Shown: positions 26,855-36,507, counted from the first letter of the stretch. The stretch is 64,000 bases of DNA from Pseudomonas parakoreensis (GCF_021602155.1 NZ_BQHY01000001.1:124001-188000), one strand, 5' to 3'. Notes: generated by a model not told the origin, from the letters alone. Numbers and translations: made by a program.

Positions 26855-27682
26855 ATGCAAGCCGTACAGCGTGAGATTGCTGAACAGCTCAAGGTGCAAC
26901 CGCCATTCGCCGGGCATCAGGCCCTCGAAGCGGAAGTCGCCCGACGCATCACCTTTATCCAGGATTGCCTGGTCAATTCCGGCCTCAAGACCCTGGTGCT
27001 GGGCATCAGCGGCGGTGTCGACTCGCTGACCGCCGGTCTCTTGGCCCAGCGTGCCATGCGTGAGCTGCGCGAGCGCACTGGCGACAACGCCTACAAGTTC
27101 ATTGCCGTGCGCCTGCCGTACGAAACCCAGTTCGATGAACACGACGCCCAGGCTTCGGTGGATTTCATCGCCCCGGACGAGCGCCACACGGTCAACATCG
27201 GCCCGGCAGTGAAGTCGCTGGCCAGTGAAGTGGCGGCGTTCGAAGGCAAACACGCGGTGTCGGTGGATTTCGTGCTCGGCAACACCAAGGCGCGGATGCG
27301 CATGGTCGCCCAGTACACCATCGCCGGCGCGGCCCACGGGCTGGTGATCGGCACCGACCACGCGGCGGAAGCGGTGATGGGCTTCTTCACCAAGTTCGGC
27401 GACGGCGCCTGCGACCTGGCCCCGCTCAGCGGTCTGGTGAAAAACCAGGTCCGGGCGATTGCCCGCAGCTTCGGCGCGCCTGAATCGCTGGTGGAAAAAG
27501 TGCCGACCGCGGATCTGGAAGACCTGTCGCCGGGCAAACCGGACGAAGCGTCCCACGGCGTGACCTACGCCGAGATCGACGCCTTCCTGCACGGCGAGCC
27601 GGTACGTCAGGAAGCGTTCGACATCATCGTCAACACCTACAACAAGACCCATCACAAACGGGTCATGCCGTTTGCGCCGTAA
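26855..27682 (+). CDS. nadE: Ammonia-dependent NAD+ synthetase
   Basis: A 275-residue N-type ATP pyrophosphatase. The PP-loop GISGGVDS is at about residues 49-56, and later [20 protein letters not shown] and [10 protein letters not shown] are NadE family motifs. It amidates deamido-NAD with ammonia, the final step of NAD synthesis, using the product chain started by PncB. There is no glutaminase domain, so ammonia is the direct donor. AAGGAG precedes ATG 26855; a bidirectional terminator separates it from azurin. Confidence 0.96.
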   Translation: MQAVQREIAEQLKVQPPFAGHQALEAEVARRITFIQDCLVNSGLKTLVLGISGGVDSLTAGLLAQRAMRELRERTGDNAYKFIAVRLPYETQFDEHDAQASVDFIAPDERHTVNIGPAVKSLASEVAAFEGKHAVSVDFVLGNTKARMRMVAQYTIAGAAHGLVIGTDHAAEAVMGFFTKFGDGACDLAPLSGLVKNQVRAIARSFGAPESLVEKVPTADLEDLSPGKPDEASHGVTYAEIDAFLHGEPVRQEAFDIIVNTYNKTHHKRVMPFAP

Positions 27683-27693
27683 GTTGAAAACCC

Positions 27694-27781
27694 CTGTAGG
27701 AGCTGTCGAGTGAAACGAGGCTGCGATCTTTTGATCATCAAAAACAACCTCAAAAGATCGCAGCCTGCGGCAGCTCCTACA
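27694..27781. repeat. Paired inverted REP (family B)
   Basis: The intact right arm AGCCTGCGGCAGCTCCTACA faces a left arm carrying a few substitutions (CTGTAGGAGCTGTCGAG). It lies just after nadE. Confidence 0.85.
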
Positions 27782-27786
27782 GAAAA

Positions 27787-27818
27787 CAAAAAAAGCGTCC
27801 CGAGGGACGCTTTTTTTG
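27787..27818. terminator. Bidirectional terminator between nadE and azu
   Basis: AAAAAAAGCGTCCC (27788-27801) pairs with GGGACGCTTTTTTT (27804-27817), giving T-runs on both strands between convergent genes. Confidence 0.92.
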
Positions 27819-27830
27819 TGCCTGCAGCCA

Positions 27831-28277
27831 TTACTTCACGGCAATGGTGCCTTTCATCATCGAGATGTGGCCCGGGAACGAGCAGAAGAAGCCGTAGTCA
27901 GTGCCTGCGGTCAGCTTCGATACGTCGATGGTCAGCGAGTCTTTCTCGCCGGCACCGATGATCTTGGTGTGAGCGATAACGCGCTCGTCGCCGTCTTTCA
28001 GATAGTTCTTATCGATGCCAGCGGCCAGGCCGTCGGTGGCGATCGGCTGCATGTCAGCGGTTTTGCTGACCACCAGGTTATGACCCATGACGTTCTTCGG
28101 CAGGCTGCCGGAGTGGGTCAGTTCAACGGTGAACGTCTTGCAGCTCTTGTCGATCACGATCGACTGGGTGTTGAAGGACATCTGATCGGTGGAATCAACG
28201 GTGGTTTTGCACTCGGCAGCCATCAATTGGCTGCTGGCCAGCGCCAGCAGGGATACCGCAACAACTTTGGAAAACAT
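27831..28277 (-). CDS. azu: Azurin (blue copper protein)
   Basis: A 148-residue precursor with a 20-residue signal peptide ([20 protein letters not shown]) and a 128-residue mature protein beginning AECKTTVD. Copper ligands are visible: His46 in VMGHNLVV, and Cys112, His117 and Met121 in [13 protein letters not shown]. Azurin shuttles electrons in the periplasm, for example to nitrite reductase or oxidases. ATG 28277 starts the signal peptide; earlier in-frame codons to 28376 are not needed. An FNR/ANR-like inverted repeat lies 74 bp upstream. Confidence 0.97.
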   Translation of the reverse strand: MFSKVVAVSLLALASSQLMAAECKTTVDSTDQMSFNTQSIVIDKSCKTFTVELTHSGSLPKNVMGHNLVVSKTADMQPIATDGLAAGIDKNYLKDGDERVIAHTKIIGAGEKDSLTIDVSKLTAGTDYGFFCSFPGHISMMKGTIAVK

Positions 28278-28350
28278 GGTGAATCTCCAAGGCAGGGTTA
28301 ACAAAAACACGAATGATGGAAAGACTGCCTGAAATCTTCGCAAGTTCCTA

Positions 28351-28364
28351 TGACTTGAGTCAAA
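28351..28364 (-). promoter_or_regulatory. Candidate ANR (FNR-type) site upstream of azu
   Basis: Read on the azu strand, TTGACTCAAGTCAT is an inverted repeat with the TTGA-N6-like spacing of FNR boxes (consensus TTGAT-N4-ATCAA), matching with C for T at the inner positions. It ends about 74 bp before the azu start, and azu in P. aeruginosa is ANR-controlled. Confidence 0.45.
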
Positions 28365-28469
28365 AATTGTATACAACTTTCAGGCTATGACACTCATCGA
28401 AACAATCTACCGGCCAGATTTTCCGGCCGGGCCTATGATCGGCGCATCTACTGAAACGGAGTGCCTGTC

Positions 28470-28559
28470 ATGTTCTTTAACGGTCTGTTGTGCAGTTTGC
28501 TCGCCGCCTACGCCTGTGGCGCCAGCGGTACCTTTGAATCACCGGAACGCGAAGTTTAG
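28470..28559 (+). CDS. Candidate 29-residue small hydrophobic protein
   Basis: ATG 28470 has GGAG eight bases upstream and opens a frame [20 protein letters not shown]...EREV ending at TAG 28559. The N-terminal 17 residues are hydrophobic, then a short polar, acidic tail follows. The downstream LOG-family gene is about 58 bp away on the same strand, so it may be a leader peptide or a small membrane protein. It is too short for homology to be judged here. The good ribosome binding site is the main support. Confidence 0.35.
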   Translation: MFFNGLLCSLLAAYACGASGTFESPEREV

Positions 28560-28617
28560 TCCTTGGATCAAGGCGTGCCAGCCATTACCCTGTGACGGAT
28601 TGACCCAGGAGGAAGGC

Positions 28618-29205
28618 ATGTCTCTCACATCCGTTTGTGTTTTTTGCGGTGCCAACGCCGGCACTGATCCGGCTTACACCGAAGCCGCCAAGGCCCTTGG
28701 CCGCGCGCTGGCCGAGCGTCATCTGACGCTGGTTTACGGCGGTGGCGCCGTGGGCCTGATGGGCCTGGTGGCGGACGCCGCGCTGGCCGCTGGCGGCGAA
28801 GTGATCGGGATCATTCCGCAAAGCCTGATGGACAAGGAAATCGGCCACAAAAGCCTGACCCGTCTCGAAGTGGTCGATGGCATGCACGCGCGCAAGGCGC
28901 GCATGGCCGAGCTGAGCGATGCGTTCATCGCGTTGCCCGGCGGCCTCGGCACGCTGGAAGAGCTGTTCGAAGTCTGGACCTGGGGTCAGCTCGGCTACCA
29001 CGGCAAACCGCTGGGGCTGCTGGAAGTGAACGGTTTTTACAGCAAACTCACGGCTTTTCTCGACCATATCGTCGGCGAAGGCTTCGTTCGCGCGCCACAC
29101 CGTGACATGCTGCAAGTGAGCGAATCGCCCCAAACCCTGCTCGACGCCCTCGATCAGTGGAAGCCGACCGTCACGCCCAAGTGGGTCGACCAAAAACCCG
29201 GCTAA
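28618..29205 (+). CDS. LOG-family protein (cytokinin riboside 5'-monophosphate phosphoribohydrolase-like)
   Basis: A 195-residue Rossmann-like protein of the TIGR00730/LOG family. [19 protein letters not shown] opens it, [16 protein letters not shown] binds the phosphate, and the signature [20 protein letters not shown] is complete, including the catalytic Glu. The family cleaves nucleoside 5'-monophosphates to base and ribose phosphate and is often misnamed lysine decarboxylase. ATG 28618 directly follows AGGAGGAAGG; the open frame starts further upstream at 28387 but that part covers the small frame at 28470. Confidence 0.9.
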   Translation: MSLTSVCVFCGANAGTDPAYTEAAKALGRALAERHLTLVYGGGAVGLMGLVADAALAAGGEVIGIIPQSLMDKEIGHKSLTRLEVVDGMHARKARMAELSDAFIALPGGLGTLEELFEVWTWGQLGYHGKPLGLLEVNGFYSKLTAFLDHIVGEGFVRAPHRDMLQVSESPQTLLDALDQWKPTVTPKWVDQKPG

Positions 29206-29273
29206 CCGCCAGGCACCGATACAGGGCAGAATACGCGCCGCTCAACCTCACCTTCGACCCCAGAGGATCGCCC

Positions 29274-29459
29274 ATGGCCAAACCCAATTACTCCTTCGCC
29301 AAACGTCAACGAGACCTGGCAAAGGAACAGAAGAAAGAGGAAAAGCTTCAGCGCAAGAAACAGATGGCTGAAGAAGCGGCACTGAACCCTGACGGGGAAG
29401 TGGCGACTGACAACGATGATGATGTTGATGCACCGAAAGACCAGGCGCCCGACGCCTGA
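29274..29459 (+). CDS. Small charged hypothetical protein
   Basis: A 61-residue protein starting MAKPNYSFAKRQRDLAKEQK. The first half is a highly basic predicted helix (many KK, QKKEEKLQRKK), and the C-terminal half is acidic and probably disordered (DNDDDVDAPKDQAPDA). There is no signal peptide, Cys or hydrophobic segment. AGAGGAT lies upstream. Short proteins of this shape occur in the same place in other pseudomonads; the function is unknown, nucleic-acid or ribosome association being only a guess from charge. Confidence 0.75.
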   Translation: MAKPNYSFAKRQRDLAKEQKKEEKLQRKKQMAEEAALNPDGEVATDNDDDVDAPKDQAPDA

Positions 29460-29492
29460 GCTGATTGCTGATTCGCTCCCGGAGGGAGCGAT

Positions 29493-29588
29493 CTGTGGTG
29501 AGGGAGCTTGCTCCCGCTGGGTTGCGCAGCGACCCCAAATTGTTTTGCGACTGCTTCGCAGTCGAGCGGGAGCAAGCTCCCTCGCCAC
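29493..29588. repeat. Paired inverted REP (family C)
   Basis: CTGTGGTGAGGGAGCTTGCT and AGCAAGCTCCCTCGCCACA are the outer arms, separated by a region with its own inner palindrome. It sits between convergent genes. Confidence 0.88.
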
Positions 29589-29612
29589 ATTGGCTCCCGC
29601 CAGTGAAATTCC

Positions 29613-30503
29613 CTACTCCAATGGCATCACCGTGACCCGCACTTCCGGATCATGCGAACCGCCCCCCAGAATCACCCCGCGCAACGGCGACACATCGGAA
29701 AAATCCCGGCCCCACGCCAGGGTGATGTGCTCCAGCGCCGGCTGCACGTTGTTGGTCGGATCGAAATCCACCCAGCCCGATACCGGACAGAACACCGACA
29801 CCCACGCATGTGAAGCATCAGCGCCGATCAGCCGTGGCTGGCCCGGCGGCGGCTGGGTCAGCAGATAACCACTGATGTAGCGCGCTGCCAGCCCTCGCGA
29901 GCGCACGCAAGCGAGCATCAGATGCGCGAAGTCCTGACAAACGCCACGCCGGCGCTCCAGCACCTCGACCAGCGGTGTCGCCACTTGCGTCGCCTCGGCG
30001 TCGAAAGTGAACTCGCTGAAAATCTTCTGCATCAAAGCCTGCACGCCCAGCAACAAGGGTTTGCCCGGAGGAAAACAGCTTTCGGAGAATTCGACGAAGC
30101 TGCGCTTCAAATGCACGTAGGGCGACTGAAAGCGATAGCGACAAGCCTCCAGCATTTCGGCGGACAACGGCTGGCTGCTGTAGGTCAGCGCGTTGCGCGT
30201 CTGCTCCCACGCCGGGGACAGACTGAAATCCGCCAGTGGCCGCGCCAGCACCTCAACCGTGAGCCGGGCGTTGACCTGCAACTCGTCGTGCGGGCGCTCG
30301 AAGGCCAGCCGGGTCAGCGGATTGCCGAACACATCCAGCTCATCCCGCCGCGTGGTCGGCTGCGGGCTGATCAGCAATTGCTGCTCGGTGCAGCGCTGCC
30401 ATGCGCACTCACGCGGCCACAGGTGCGCCAATTGCTGCGCCAGCGACACCGGGCTGTCGTAGTGGTAACAGGTGTCGTGGAGGATCTGGTAAAGGGCGCT
30501 CAT
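29613..30503 (-). CDS. Transglutaminase-like cysteine protein (predicted peptidase/ligase)
   Basis: A 296-residue protein with the bacterial transglutaminase N-terminal beta-domain (YQILHDTCYHYDSPVSLAQQ, residues 5-90) and a transglutaminase core with a full triad: Cys189 in RRGVCQDFAHLM, His232 in ASHAWVSV and Asp248 in WVDFDPTN. It has no signal peptide, so it is probably cytoplasmic. Its ATG overlaps the stop of the ATP-grasp gene by one base (ATGA), so it is made in step with it. In such clusters it is thought to cut or form amide bonds in the ATP-grasp product; the substrate is unknown. Confidence 0.85.
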   Translation of the reverse strand: MSALYQILHDTCYHYDSPVSLAQQLAHLWPRECAWQRCTEQQLLISPQPTTRRDELDVFGNPLTRLAFERPHDELQVNARLTVEVLARPLADFSLSPAWEQTRNALTYSSQPLSAEMLEACRYRFQSPYVHLKRSFVEFSESCFPPGKPLLLGVQALMQKIFSEFTFDAEATQVATPLVEVLERRRGVCQDFAHLMLACVRSRGLAARYISGYLLTQPPPGQPRLIGADASHAWVSVFCPVSGWVDFDPTNNVQPALEHITLAWGRDFSDVSPLRGVILGGGSHDPEVRVTVMPLE

Positions 30504-32989
30504 CAGACGGACACCGTGCGCTGGCTGACATCATCGACATGGGCAAAGTGGCGCAGCGCCAGACGATCGGACACCTGAGCGCTGGCCTCGGCAATCGCTT
30601 GCAGCAGATCCGCCAGACCGTCGAGTGCCGCACGCACGCTGTTCTCCCCGAACAGCGGGTTCTCCAGACAGCCCAGATCGAACCGCGCCAGACGCTCGAC
30701 CAATTGCGCCAGCCCGGCCTCACGAGGCACACCGAAATCATCGTTCAGGCGTTTTAACGTGCGGGTCACCAGTTTCAACTGAAACAGCACCGCATGCGGG
30801 TTCTGCTCATCCAGCAGCAACAGGTCGAGCACCGGAATCAACTGCGCCACCGCCAGGTACCGCGAACGGTAGGTGATACTGCTGTTGCCCAGTTCCAGCA
30901 GCCATTCCAGCCCGGCCTGATCGAACGCCCCGGCACCGCGCAGAAACGCCGCCAGACTGCTGCTGAGAAACTGCAAACGTTCGATGCGCCGGCCGATCAT
31001 CAGAAAGCGCCAACCTTCGTCGCGGGTCATGTCGTCGAGGGCAAACCCGGACAACGCCGCCAGTGACATCACCAGCCGGTTGAGGAAATCCAGCAACTCG
31101 CCGAAGTCCGGCTCCTCGGTGTCCAGTTCCAGCGCCTCGCGCTGCAACTCGACCAACGCCTGCCAGTTCTCCCGCGAAAGCTTGCCGCGCACCTGCGAGG
31201 CCGCCCACTGCAAGCGCTGCAGGTTGGAGCGCAGGCTGAACGACCAGTCCTCGCCGAGCAGCGCCGCCAGCAGGCGCTCCGGCAACTCGCCCTCCTCCGG
31301 CAGCAACATCAGACGCTCGCCCAGCGCCACGGCGGCCTGCAAGGCTTGCGGATCATCACCATCGACATACCGCGCGAGCATGATCCGCAGCAGTCGCGCA
31401 CTGTCGTCACAACGCTCGCAGTAACGGCCGAACCAGAACAGGTTCTCCACCACCCGCGAGGGCAGGTACGGATCGCGGCGCACCAGATCGTGTACGCCGA
31501 CGTTGCGCTGGGTCTTCCATTGTTCGCCACTCGGCGCACGCTCGCCCAGCACCCAGGTGTCCTTGCTCGCCCCGCCGCGCTGCATCGACACCACTTCGGC
31601 ATCGGCCTCGGCGGCGACCCGGGTCAGGCCACCGGGCAGCACGCGATAGCCATCGCGACTGGCCACGGCGTACATGCGCATGCCGATGGCTCGCGGTTGC
31701 AACTGGCCGTCTTCGGCTTGCCAGATCGGCGCCTGGGACAGCTGCGCCAACTCTTGCGCGACGTAGGCGTATGGCCGCGCCTGCATGCGCTCGGCGAGCG
31801 CCTGACGCTGTGGTTCACTCAGATCGCGGCCGAATACCGGCGCGAAGCTTTGTGAGGGAAATGCCGGTTTGATCAGCAGCCCCGGCAGTTTTTCCAGCGC
31901 CTGCGCCAGCACCGGCGCTTCGCCGCACCACCAGGTGGCGATGGACGGCAGCAGCAGTTCTTTGCCGAACAGGTACTGATTGATCTTCGGCAGAAATCCG
32001 AGTAATCCCGGCGACTCCAGCACGCCGCTGCCCAACGCATTGGCCACCAGCACCCGGCCCTGACGCACCGCTTCCAGCAACCCGGGCACCCCGAGCGCCG
32101 AGTCGGTGCGCAGCTCCAGCGGGTCGCAGAAGTCATCGTCGAGCCGGCGCATGATCGCGTGCACCCGGCGCAGACCGCTGAGGGTTTTCAGGTACACCGT
32201 GGCGTCGCGCACCGTCAGGTCGCCGCCCTCCACCAGCGGATAACCGAGCTGACGCGCCAGATAAAGATGTTCGAAGTAGCTTTCGTTGAAGCGCCCTGGC
32301 GTGAGCAACACCACCAGCGGCGCGTCGTCAGCACACGGCGCCTGACGCGCGAGGGTTTCCTGCAGGGTGCGAAAGAATCCGGCCAGGTGCTGCACTTTCA
32401 GATCGCGGTACAGCTCGGGAAACGCCCGCGAAACGATGGTGCGGTTTTCCAGCGCATAACCGGCGCCCGAGGGGGCCTGGGTACGATCCGCCGTAACCCA
32501 CCAGCGCCCGTCCGGCGTGCGCGCCAGGTCCACGGCATACAGATGCAGAAACGCCTCTTCCGGTGGCGCGATGCCCTGACAGGGCCAGAGAAAATTGTTG
32601 TGGCCGAACACCAGCTCCGCCGGCAACAGCCCTTCGCGGATCAGCCGCTGCGGCCCGTACAGATCCGCCAGTACCGCGTTGAGCAAACGCGCACGCTGGG
32701 CAATCCCTGCCGACAGGTGCTGCCATTCATCAGCAGCGATCACATGCGGCAGCAGGTCCAGCTCCCACGGTCGGTCAGCGCCCTTCGGATCGGCGTAGAC
32801 GTTATAAGTGACCCCGTTTTCCTGAATCTGTCGGGCGAGCAACGCCTGCCGCTGCACCAGTTGCGCCGGGGTGCTGCGCTGCAATTGATCGAACAGCCGC
32901 CGCCAGTGCGGGCGCACTTCCCCGCTGTCATCCAGCAGTTCGTGATAAGTGCCCGCAGTGCGCGGGTAGCGGTCTAGCAGGTCAGGCAT
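30503..32989 (-). CDS. Circularly permuted ATP-grasp / alpha-E fusion protein
   Basis: An 828-residue fusion. Residues about 70-480 are a circularly permuted type 2 ATP-grasp ligase domain (former DUF404/DUF407), with ELVFGHNNFLWPCQGI, DRTQAPSGAGYALENR, LPKINQYLFGKELLLPSIAT and a following WWCGE. Residues about 500-815 are the all-helical alpha-E domain (former DUF403), with PYLPSRVVENLFWFGRYCER. In many bacteria the two are separate adjacent genes. ATP-grasp enzymes join carboxyl and amino groups via acyl phosphates. A transglutaminase gene lies on either side, and Iyer and colleagues proposed such sets make unknown peptide-like tags or metabolites. Confidence 0.85.
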   Translation of the reverse strand: MPDLLDRYPRTAGTYHELLDDSGEVRPHWRRLFDQLQRSTPAQLVQRQALLARQIQENGVTYNVYADPKGADRPWELDLLPHVIAADEWQHLSAGIAQRARLLNAVLADLYGPQRLIREGLLPAELVFGHNNFLWPCQGIAPPEEAFLHLYAVDLARTPDGRWWVTADRTQAPSGAGYALENRTIVSRAFPELYRDLKVQHLAGFFRTLQETLARQAPCADDAPLVVLLTPGRFNESYFEHLYLARQLGYPLVEGGDLTVRDATVYLKTLSGLRRVHAIMRRLDDDFCDPLELRTDSALGVPGLLEAVRQGRVLVANALGSGVLESPGLLGFLPKINQYLFGKELLLPSIATWWCGEAPVLAQALEKLPGLLIKPAFPSQSFAPVFGRDLSEPQRQALAERMQARPYAYVAQELAQLSQAPIWQAEDGQLQPRAIGMRMYAVASRDGYRVLPGGLTRVAAEADAEVVSMQRGGASKDTWVLGERAPSGEQWKTQRNVGVHDLVRRDPYLPSRVVENLFWFGRYCERCDDSARLLRIMLARYVDGDDPQALQAAVALGERLMLLPEEGELPERLLAALLGEDWSFSLRSNLQRLQWAASQVRGKLSRENWQALVELQREALELDTEEPDFGELLDFLNRLVMSLAALSGFALDDMTRDEGWRFLMIGRRIERLQFLSSSLAAFLRGAGAFDQAGLEWLLELGNSSITYRSRYLAVAQLIPVLDLLLLDEQNPHAVLFQLKLVTRTLKRLNDDFGVPREAGLAQLVERLARFDLGCLENPLFGENSVRAALDGLADLLQAIAEASAQVSDRLALRHFAHVDDVSQRTVSV

Positions 32990-33077
32990 GGAAAGCTCGG
33001 CAGACAGCAGGGAACGGTCAGACTAACGCAGGCACATGACGTGCGGATATACGAAAAATCCGCATGTCGTGCAGGAC

Positions 33078-36000
33078 TTAGAAACGTCGCAAATCGAGTG
33101 TCATCGGCAACTCGTCGGAGATTGTCAGGTTGGGTATCGGAAGTTTCCCCGGCGTGTGTCCGATGCGGAAAAATCGCGCCATGCGCCGGCTCTCCGCCTC
33201 GTTGGCGTTGACCGGCAACGTTTCGTAATTGCGCCCGCCCGGGTGCGCCACGTGGTACTGACAGCCCCCCAGCGAACGCTGCATCCAGGTGTCGAGCAGA
33301 TCGAACACCAGCGGCGCGTGCACCGGGATGGTCGGTTGCAGACAGTTGGCCGGTTGCCAGGCCCGGAAGCGCACACCGGCGACGAACTCGCCGATGCGCC
33401 CGGTCGGTTGCAGCGGCACCGGGACGCCGTTGCAGGTCAGCAGATAACGCTGCGGCGGCAGGCCGTTGAGTTTGATCTGCAAACGCTCCAGCGACGAGTC
33501 GACATAGCGCACCGTGCCGCCCGCCGTACCTTCCTCGCCCAGCACATGCCAAGGCTCCAGCGCCTGACGCAGCTCCAGTTCGATGCCGTTGACGGCGTAA
33601 TCGCCGACCTTGGGAAAACGGAATTCCAGGTGCGCGGCGAACCATTCGGCGCGCAGTGGGTAACCGGCATTGTTCAGTTCGACGATGACGTCGGCGAAAT
33701 CCTGCTCGATAAAGTGCGGCAGCATGAAACGGTCGTGCAGCTCGGTGCCCCAGCGCGCCAGTTTCGGCGGTGCATACGGCTCGCGCCAGAAGCGTGCGAC
33801 CAGCGCGCGCAGCAACAACTGCTGGGCCAGGCTCATGCGCGCGTGGGGCGGCATCTCGAACGCGCGCAGCTCCAGCAGACCAAGACGCCCGGTCGCGCCA
33901 TCCGGCGAATACAATTTGTCGATACAGAACTCGGCGCGGTGAGTATTGCCGGTGACGTCAATCAGCAGATTACGCAGCAGGCGATCCACCAGCCACGGCG
34001 CGCACTCTTGGCCCGGTTCAGGCATCTGCGCGAAGGCGATTTCCAGTTCGTACAAGGCGTCGTTGCGGGCCTCATCAACACGCGGCGCCTGCGAGGTGGG
34101 GCCGATGAACAAACCGGAAAACAGGTAGGACAGCGACGGGTGGTTGTGCCAGTAGCTGATCAGACTGCGCAACAAGTCCGGACGGCGCAGGAACGGTGAG
34201 TCCGCCGGGGTCGCGCCGCCGAGGACGAAATGGTTGCCACCGCCGGTGCCGGTGTGGCGGCCGTCGATCATGAATTTTTCGGTGGTCAGCCGCGTCTGTC
34301 GCGCCTGTTCATAGAGAAACTCGGTGCGTTCGACCAGTTCGTCCCACGTCGCGGACGGCTGCACGTTGACCTCGATCACCCCCGGGTCCGGGGTGATACG
34401 GAAGTTGCTCAGGCGCGGGTCACTCGGCGGCTCGTAACCTTCCAGCAGCACTGGGCAATGCAGCTCTTCGGCGGTAGCCTCGATGGCCGCCACCAGCTCC
34501 AGATAATCCTCGAGCCGCTCCAGCGGCGGCAGGAACAGATACAGACGCCCTTCACGCGCCTCGGCGCAGAAGGCGGTGCGGGTCAGCCAGTCGGCGGACT
34601 CGTCGATTGTCGGCGCACGCTCGTCGGCTGCGGCCGGTTCGGCATGACTGTTGAGCTGAGCGGTGTCCGGCAGCTCGGGGAAGGCCTGATTCGGATCGTT
34701 GGGATAAATGAACGGATACTCGGCGGCCTTCACCCACGGTTGCGAACCGAGCGGCAGACGGTAACCCAGCGGCGAGTCCCCGGGCACCAGCCGGCAATGC
34801 TCGTCGCGCAGGTACCAGCGCCCGCTCTGCCATTGATCACCCTTGGCGGTGCGCGCCAGCGGCAGCACCTGACCGATCACTTTATCCAGACCCTGATTGA
34901 AGACCTTGCGCAGACGTGCGCGCTCCAGCGGCTCTTCAAGTCGCGAATCTTCAGCGCTGACATTGCTCGGCAATGCGCCCTCGCGCCAGAGGTAATAGAA
35001 ATTGTCTTCGTAGGCCGGAAACACGAAACGTGCAGGCAGTTTCAGACGTTCGGCAACACTCGCGAGAAAGCGTCCCGCCAGTTCACCATCGGCGCCGTAG
35101 TCGTGTTGCTCATCGGCGATCAGTGCGCTGTTGTGCCAGATCGGCACGCCATCGCGGCGCCAGTAGCAGTTGAGCGACCAACGCGGCAATTGCTCGCCCG
35201 GGTACCACTTGCCCTGACCGAAATGCACCAGACCTTTCGGCGCGTAGTGCTGGCGCATGCGCTGGAACAGTTCGGCGGAGAGGCGACGCTTGTCCGGCCC
35301 CAGCGCTGCTGTGTTCCATTCGGCACCGTCCGGGTCGTCGATGGAGACGAAGGTCGGCTCGCCACCCATGGTCAGGCGCACATCACCTTCCAGCAGGTCG
35401 GCATCAATCTGCCGCCCCAACGCCTGAATCGCCAGCCACTGCTCATCGGTGTAGGGCTTGGTCACCCGTGGCGCTTCCCAGATCCGCTCGACCGACATTT
35501 CGTGGCTGAACTGGCATTCGCACGGCTCGACCAGACCACTGATCGGCGCAGCTGAGGAAGGATCGGGACTGCAAGCCAGCGGGATATGCCCTTCACCGGC
35601 GAACAGCCCGGACGTGGCATCCAGACCAATCCAGCCAGCGCCCGGCAGGTAAACCTCGCACCACGCGTGCAGGTCGGTGAAATCGACGTCGGTGCCGGAC
35701 GGGCCGTCGAGGCTTTTCACGTCGGCGGTCAGTTGAATCAGGTAGCCGGAGACAAACCGCGCGGCCAGCCCGAGGTTGCGCAACAACTGCACCAACAGCC
35801 ACGCTGAGTCGCGGCAAGAGCCGGACGCCTGTTCGAGGGTGTGTTCCGGGGTTTGCACGCCCGGTTCCATGCGGATCAGATAGCGGATGTCTTCGCTGAG
35901 ACGCTGGTTGAGCATCACCAGGAAATCCACCGCCGGCAGCGGCGTGCGATCAATGCTCTCCAGATAGGTTTTGAAGGCTGGGGTCAGCGGCAGGGTTTCG

Positions 36001-36353
36001 AGGTACGGCGCCAATTCCTTGCGCTCATCTGCGGCGTAACTGAAGGGGATTTTCTCGGCGTAAGGTTCGAGGAAGAAGTCGAACGGATTGAACACTGCCA
36101 TCTCGGCCAGCAGATCGACTTCGATGCGCAATTCGTTGGTTTTCTCGGGGAACACCAGACGCGCGAGGTAGTTGCCCTGCGGGTCCTGCTGCCAGTTGAT
36201 GAAGTGCTGCTCGGGCGAGACCTTCAGCGCATACGACAAGATCCGCGTGCGGCTGTGAGCGGCCGGACGCAGGCGGACGATCTGCGGGCCGAGTTCGACA
36301 GCGCGGTCGTAGCGGTAATGCGTGACGTGATGCAATGCGACATGAATCGACAC
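33078..36353 (-). CDS. Transglutaminase with C-terminal DUF2126 domain
   Basis: A 1091-residue protein. Residues about 1-280 are a transglutaminase N-domain plus core with a complete triad: Cys180 in ASGSCRDSAW, His229 in DLHAWCEV and Asp245 in IGLDATSG. The rest (about 300-1085) is the large DUF2126 domain, with RLTMGGEPTFVSIDDPDGAE, HTGTGGGNHFVLGGATPADS and DVTGNTHRAEFCIDKLYSPD. It starts with GTG 36353. The gene is 88 bp upstream of the ATP-grasp fusion on the same strand, so the three probably form an operon. DUF2126 has a glutamine-synthetase-like fold relation by memory; its chemistry is unknown. Confidence 0.85.
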   Translation of the reverse strand: MSIHVALHHVTHYRYDRAVELGPQIVRLRPAAHSRTRILSYALKVSPEQHFINWQQDPQGNYLARLVFPEKTNELRIEVDLLAEMAVFNPFDFFLEPYAEKIPFSYAADERKELAPYLETLPLTPAFKTYLESIDRTPLPAVDFLVMLNQRLSEDIRYLIRMEPGVQTPEHTLEQASGSCRDSAWLLVQLLRNLGLAARFVSGYLIQLTADVKSLDGPSGTDVDFTDLHAWCEVYLPGAGWIGLDATSGLFAGEGHIPLACSPDPSSAAPISGLVEPCECQFSHEMSVERIWEAPRVTKPYTDEQWLAIQALGRQIDADLLEGDVRLTMGGEPTFVSIDDPDGAEWNTAALGPDKRRLSAELFQRMRQHYAPKGLVHFGQGKWYPGEQLPRWSLNCYWRRDGVPIWHNSALIADEQHDYGADGELAGRFLASVAERLKLPARFVFPAYEDNFYYLWREGALPSNVSAEDSRLEEPLERARLRKVFNQGLDKVIGQVLPLARTAKGDQWQSGRWYLRDEHCRLVPGDSPLGYRLPLGSQPWVKAAEYPFIYPNDPNQAFPELPDTAQLNSHAEPAAADERAPTIDESADWLTRTAFCAEAREGRLYLFLPPLERLEDYLELVAAIEATAEELHCPVLLEGYEPPSDPRLSNFRITPDPGVIEVNVQPSATWDELVERTEFLYEQARQTRLTTEKFMIDGRHTGTGGGNHFVLGGATPADSPFLRRPDLLRSLISYWHNHPSLSYLFSGLFIGPTSQAPRVDEARNDALYELEIAFAQMPEPGQECAPWLVDRLLRNLLIDVTGNTHRAEFCIDKLYSPDGATGRLGLLELRAFEMPPHARMSLAQQLLLRALVARFWREPYAPPKLARWGTELHDRFMLPHFIEQDFADVIVELNNAGYPLRAEWFAAHLEFRFPKVGDYAVNGIELELRQALEPWHVLGEEGTAGGTVRYVDSSLERLQIKLNGLPPQRYLLTCNGVPVPLQPTGRIGEFVAGVRFRAWQPANCLQPTIPVHAPLVFDLLDTWMQRSLGGCQYHVAHPGGRNYETLPVNANEAESRRMARFFRIGHTPGKLPIPNLTISDELPMTLDLRRF

Positions 36354-36507
36354 GGCGTGCCTCCTGCGAGCCTAAGCGTATTCGAAAGCGCGCAAGACTT
36401 ATGCCATGCAGAAGCTTGGGCGCTTTCCCGGAATGCTCAAGGCAGTACAGCACCAAAATCGGGCGATGCGGGGAAATGGATTGAGGAAGTTGCGCCTAAA
36501 TGTGGCG

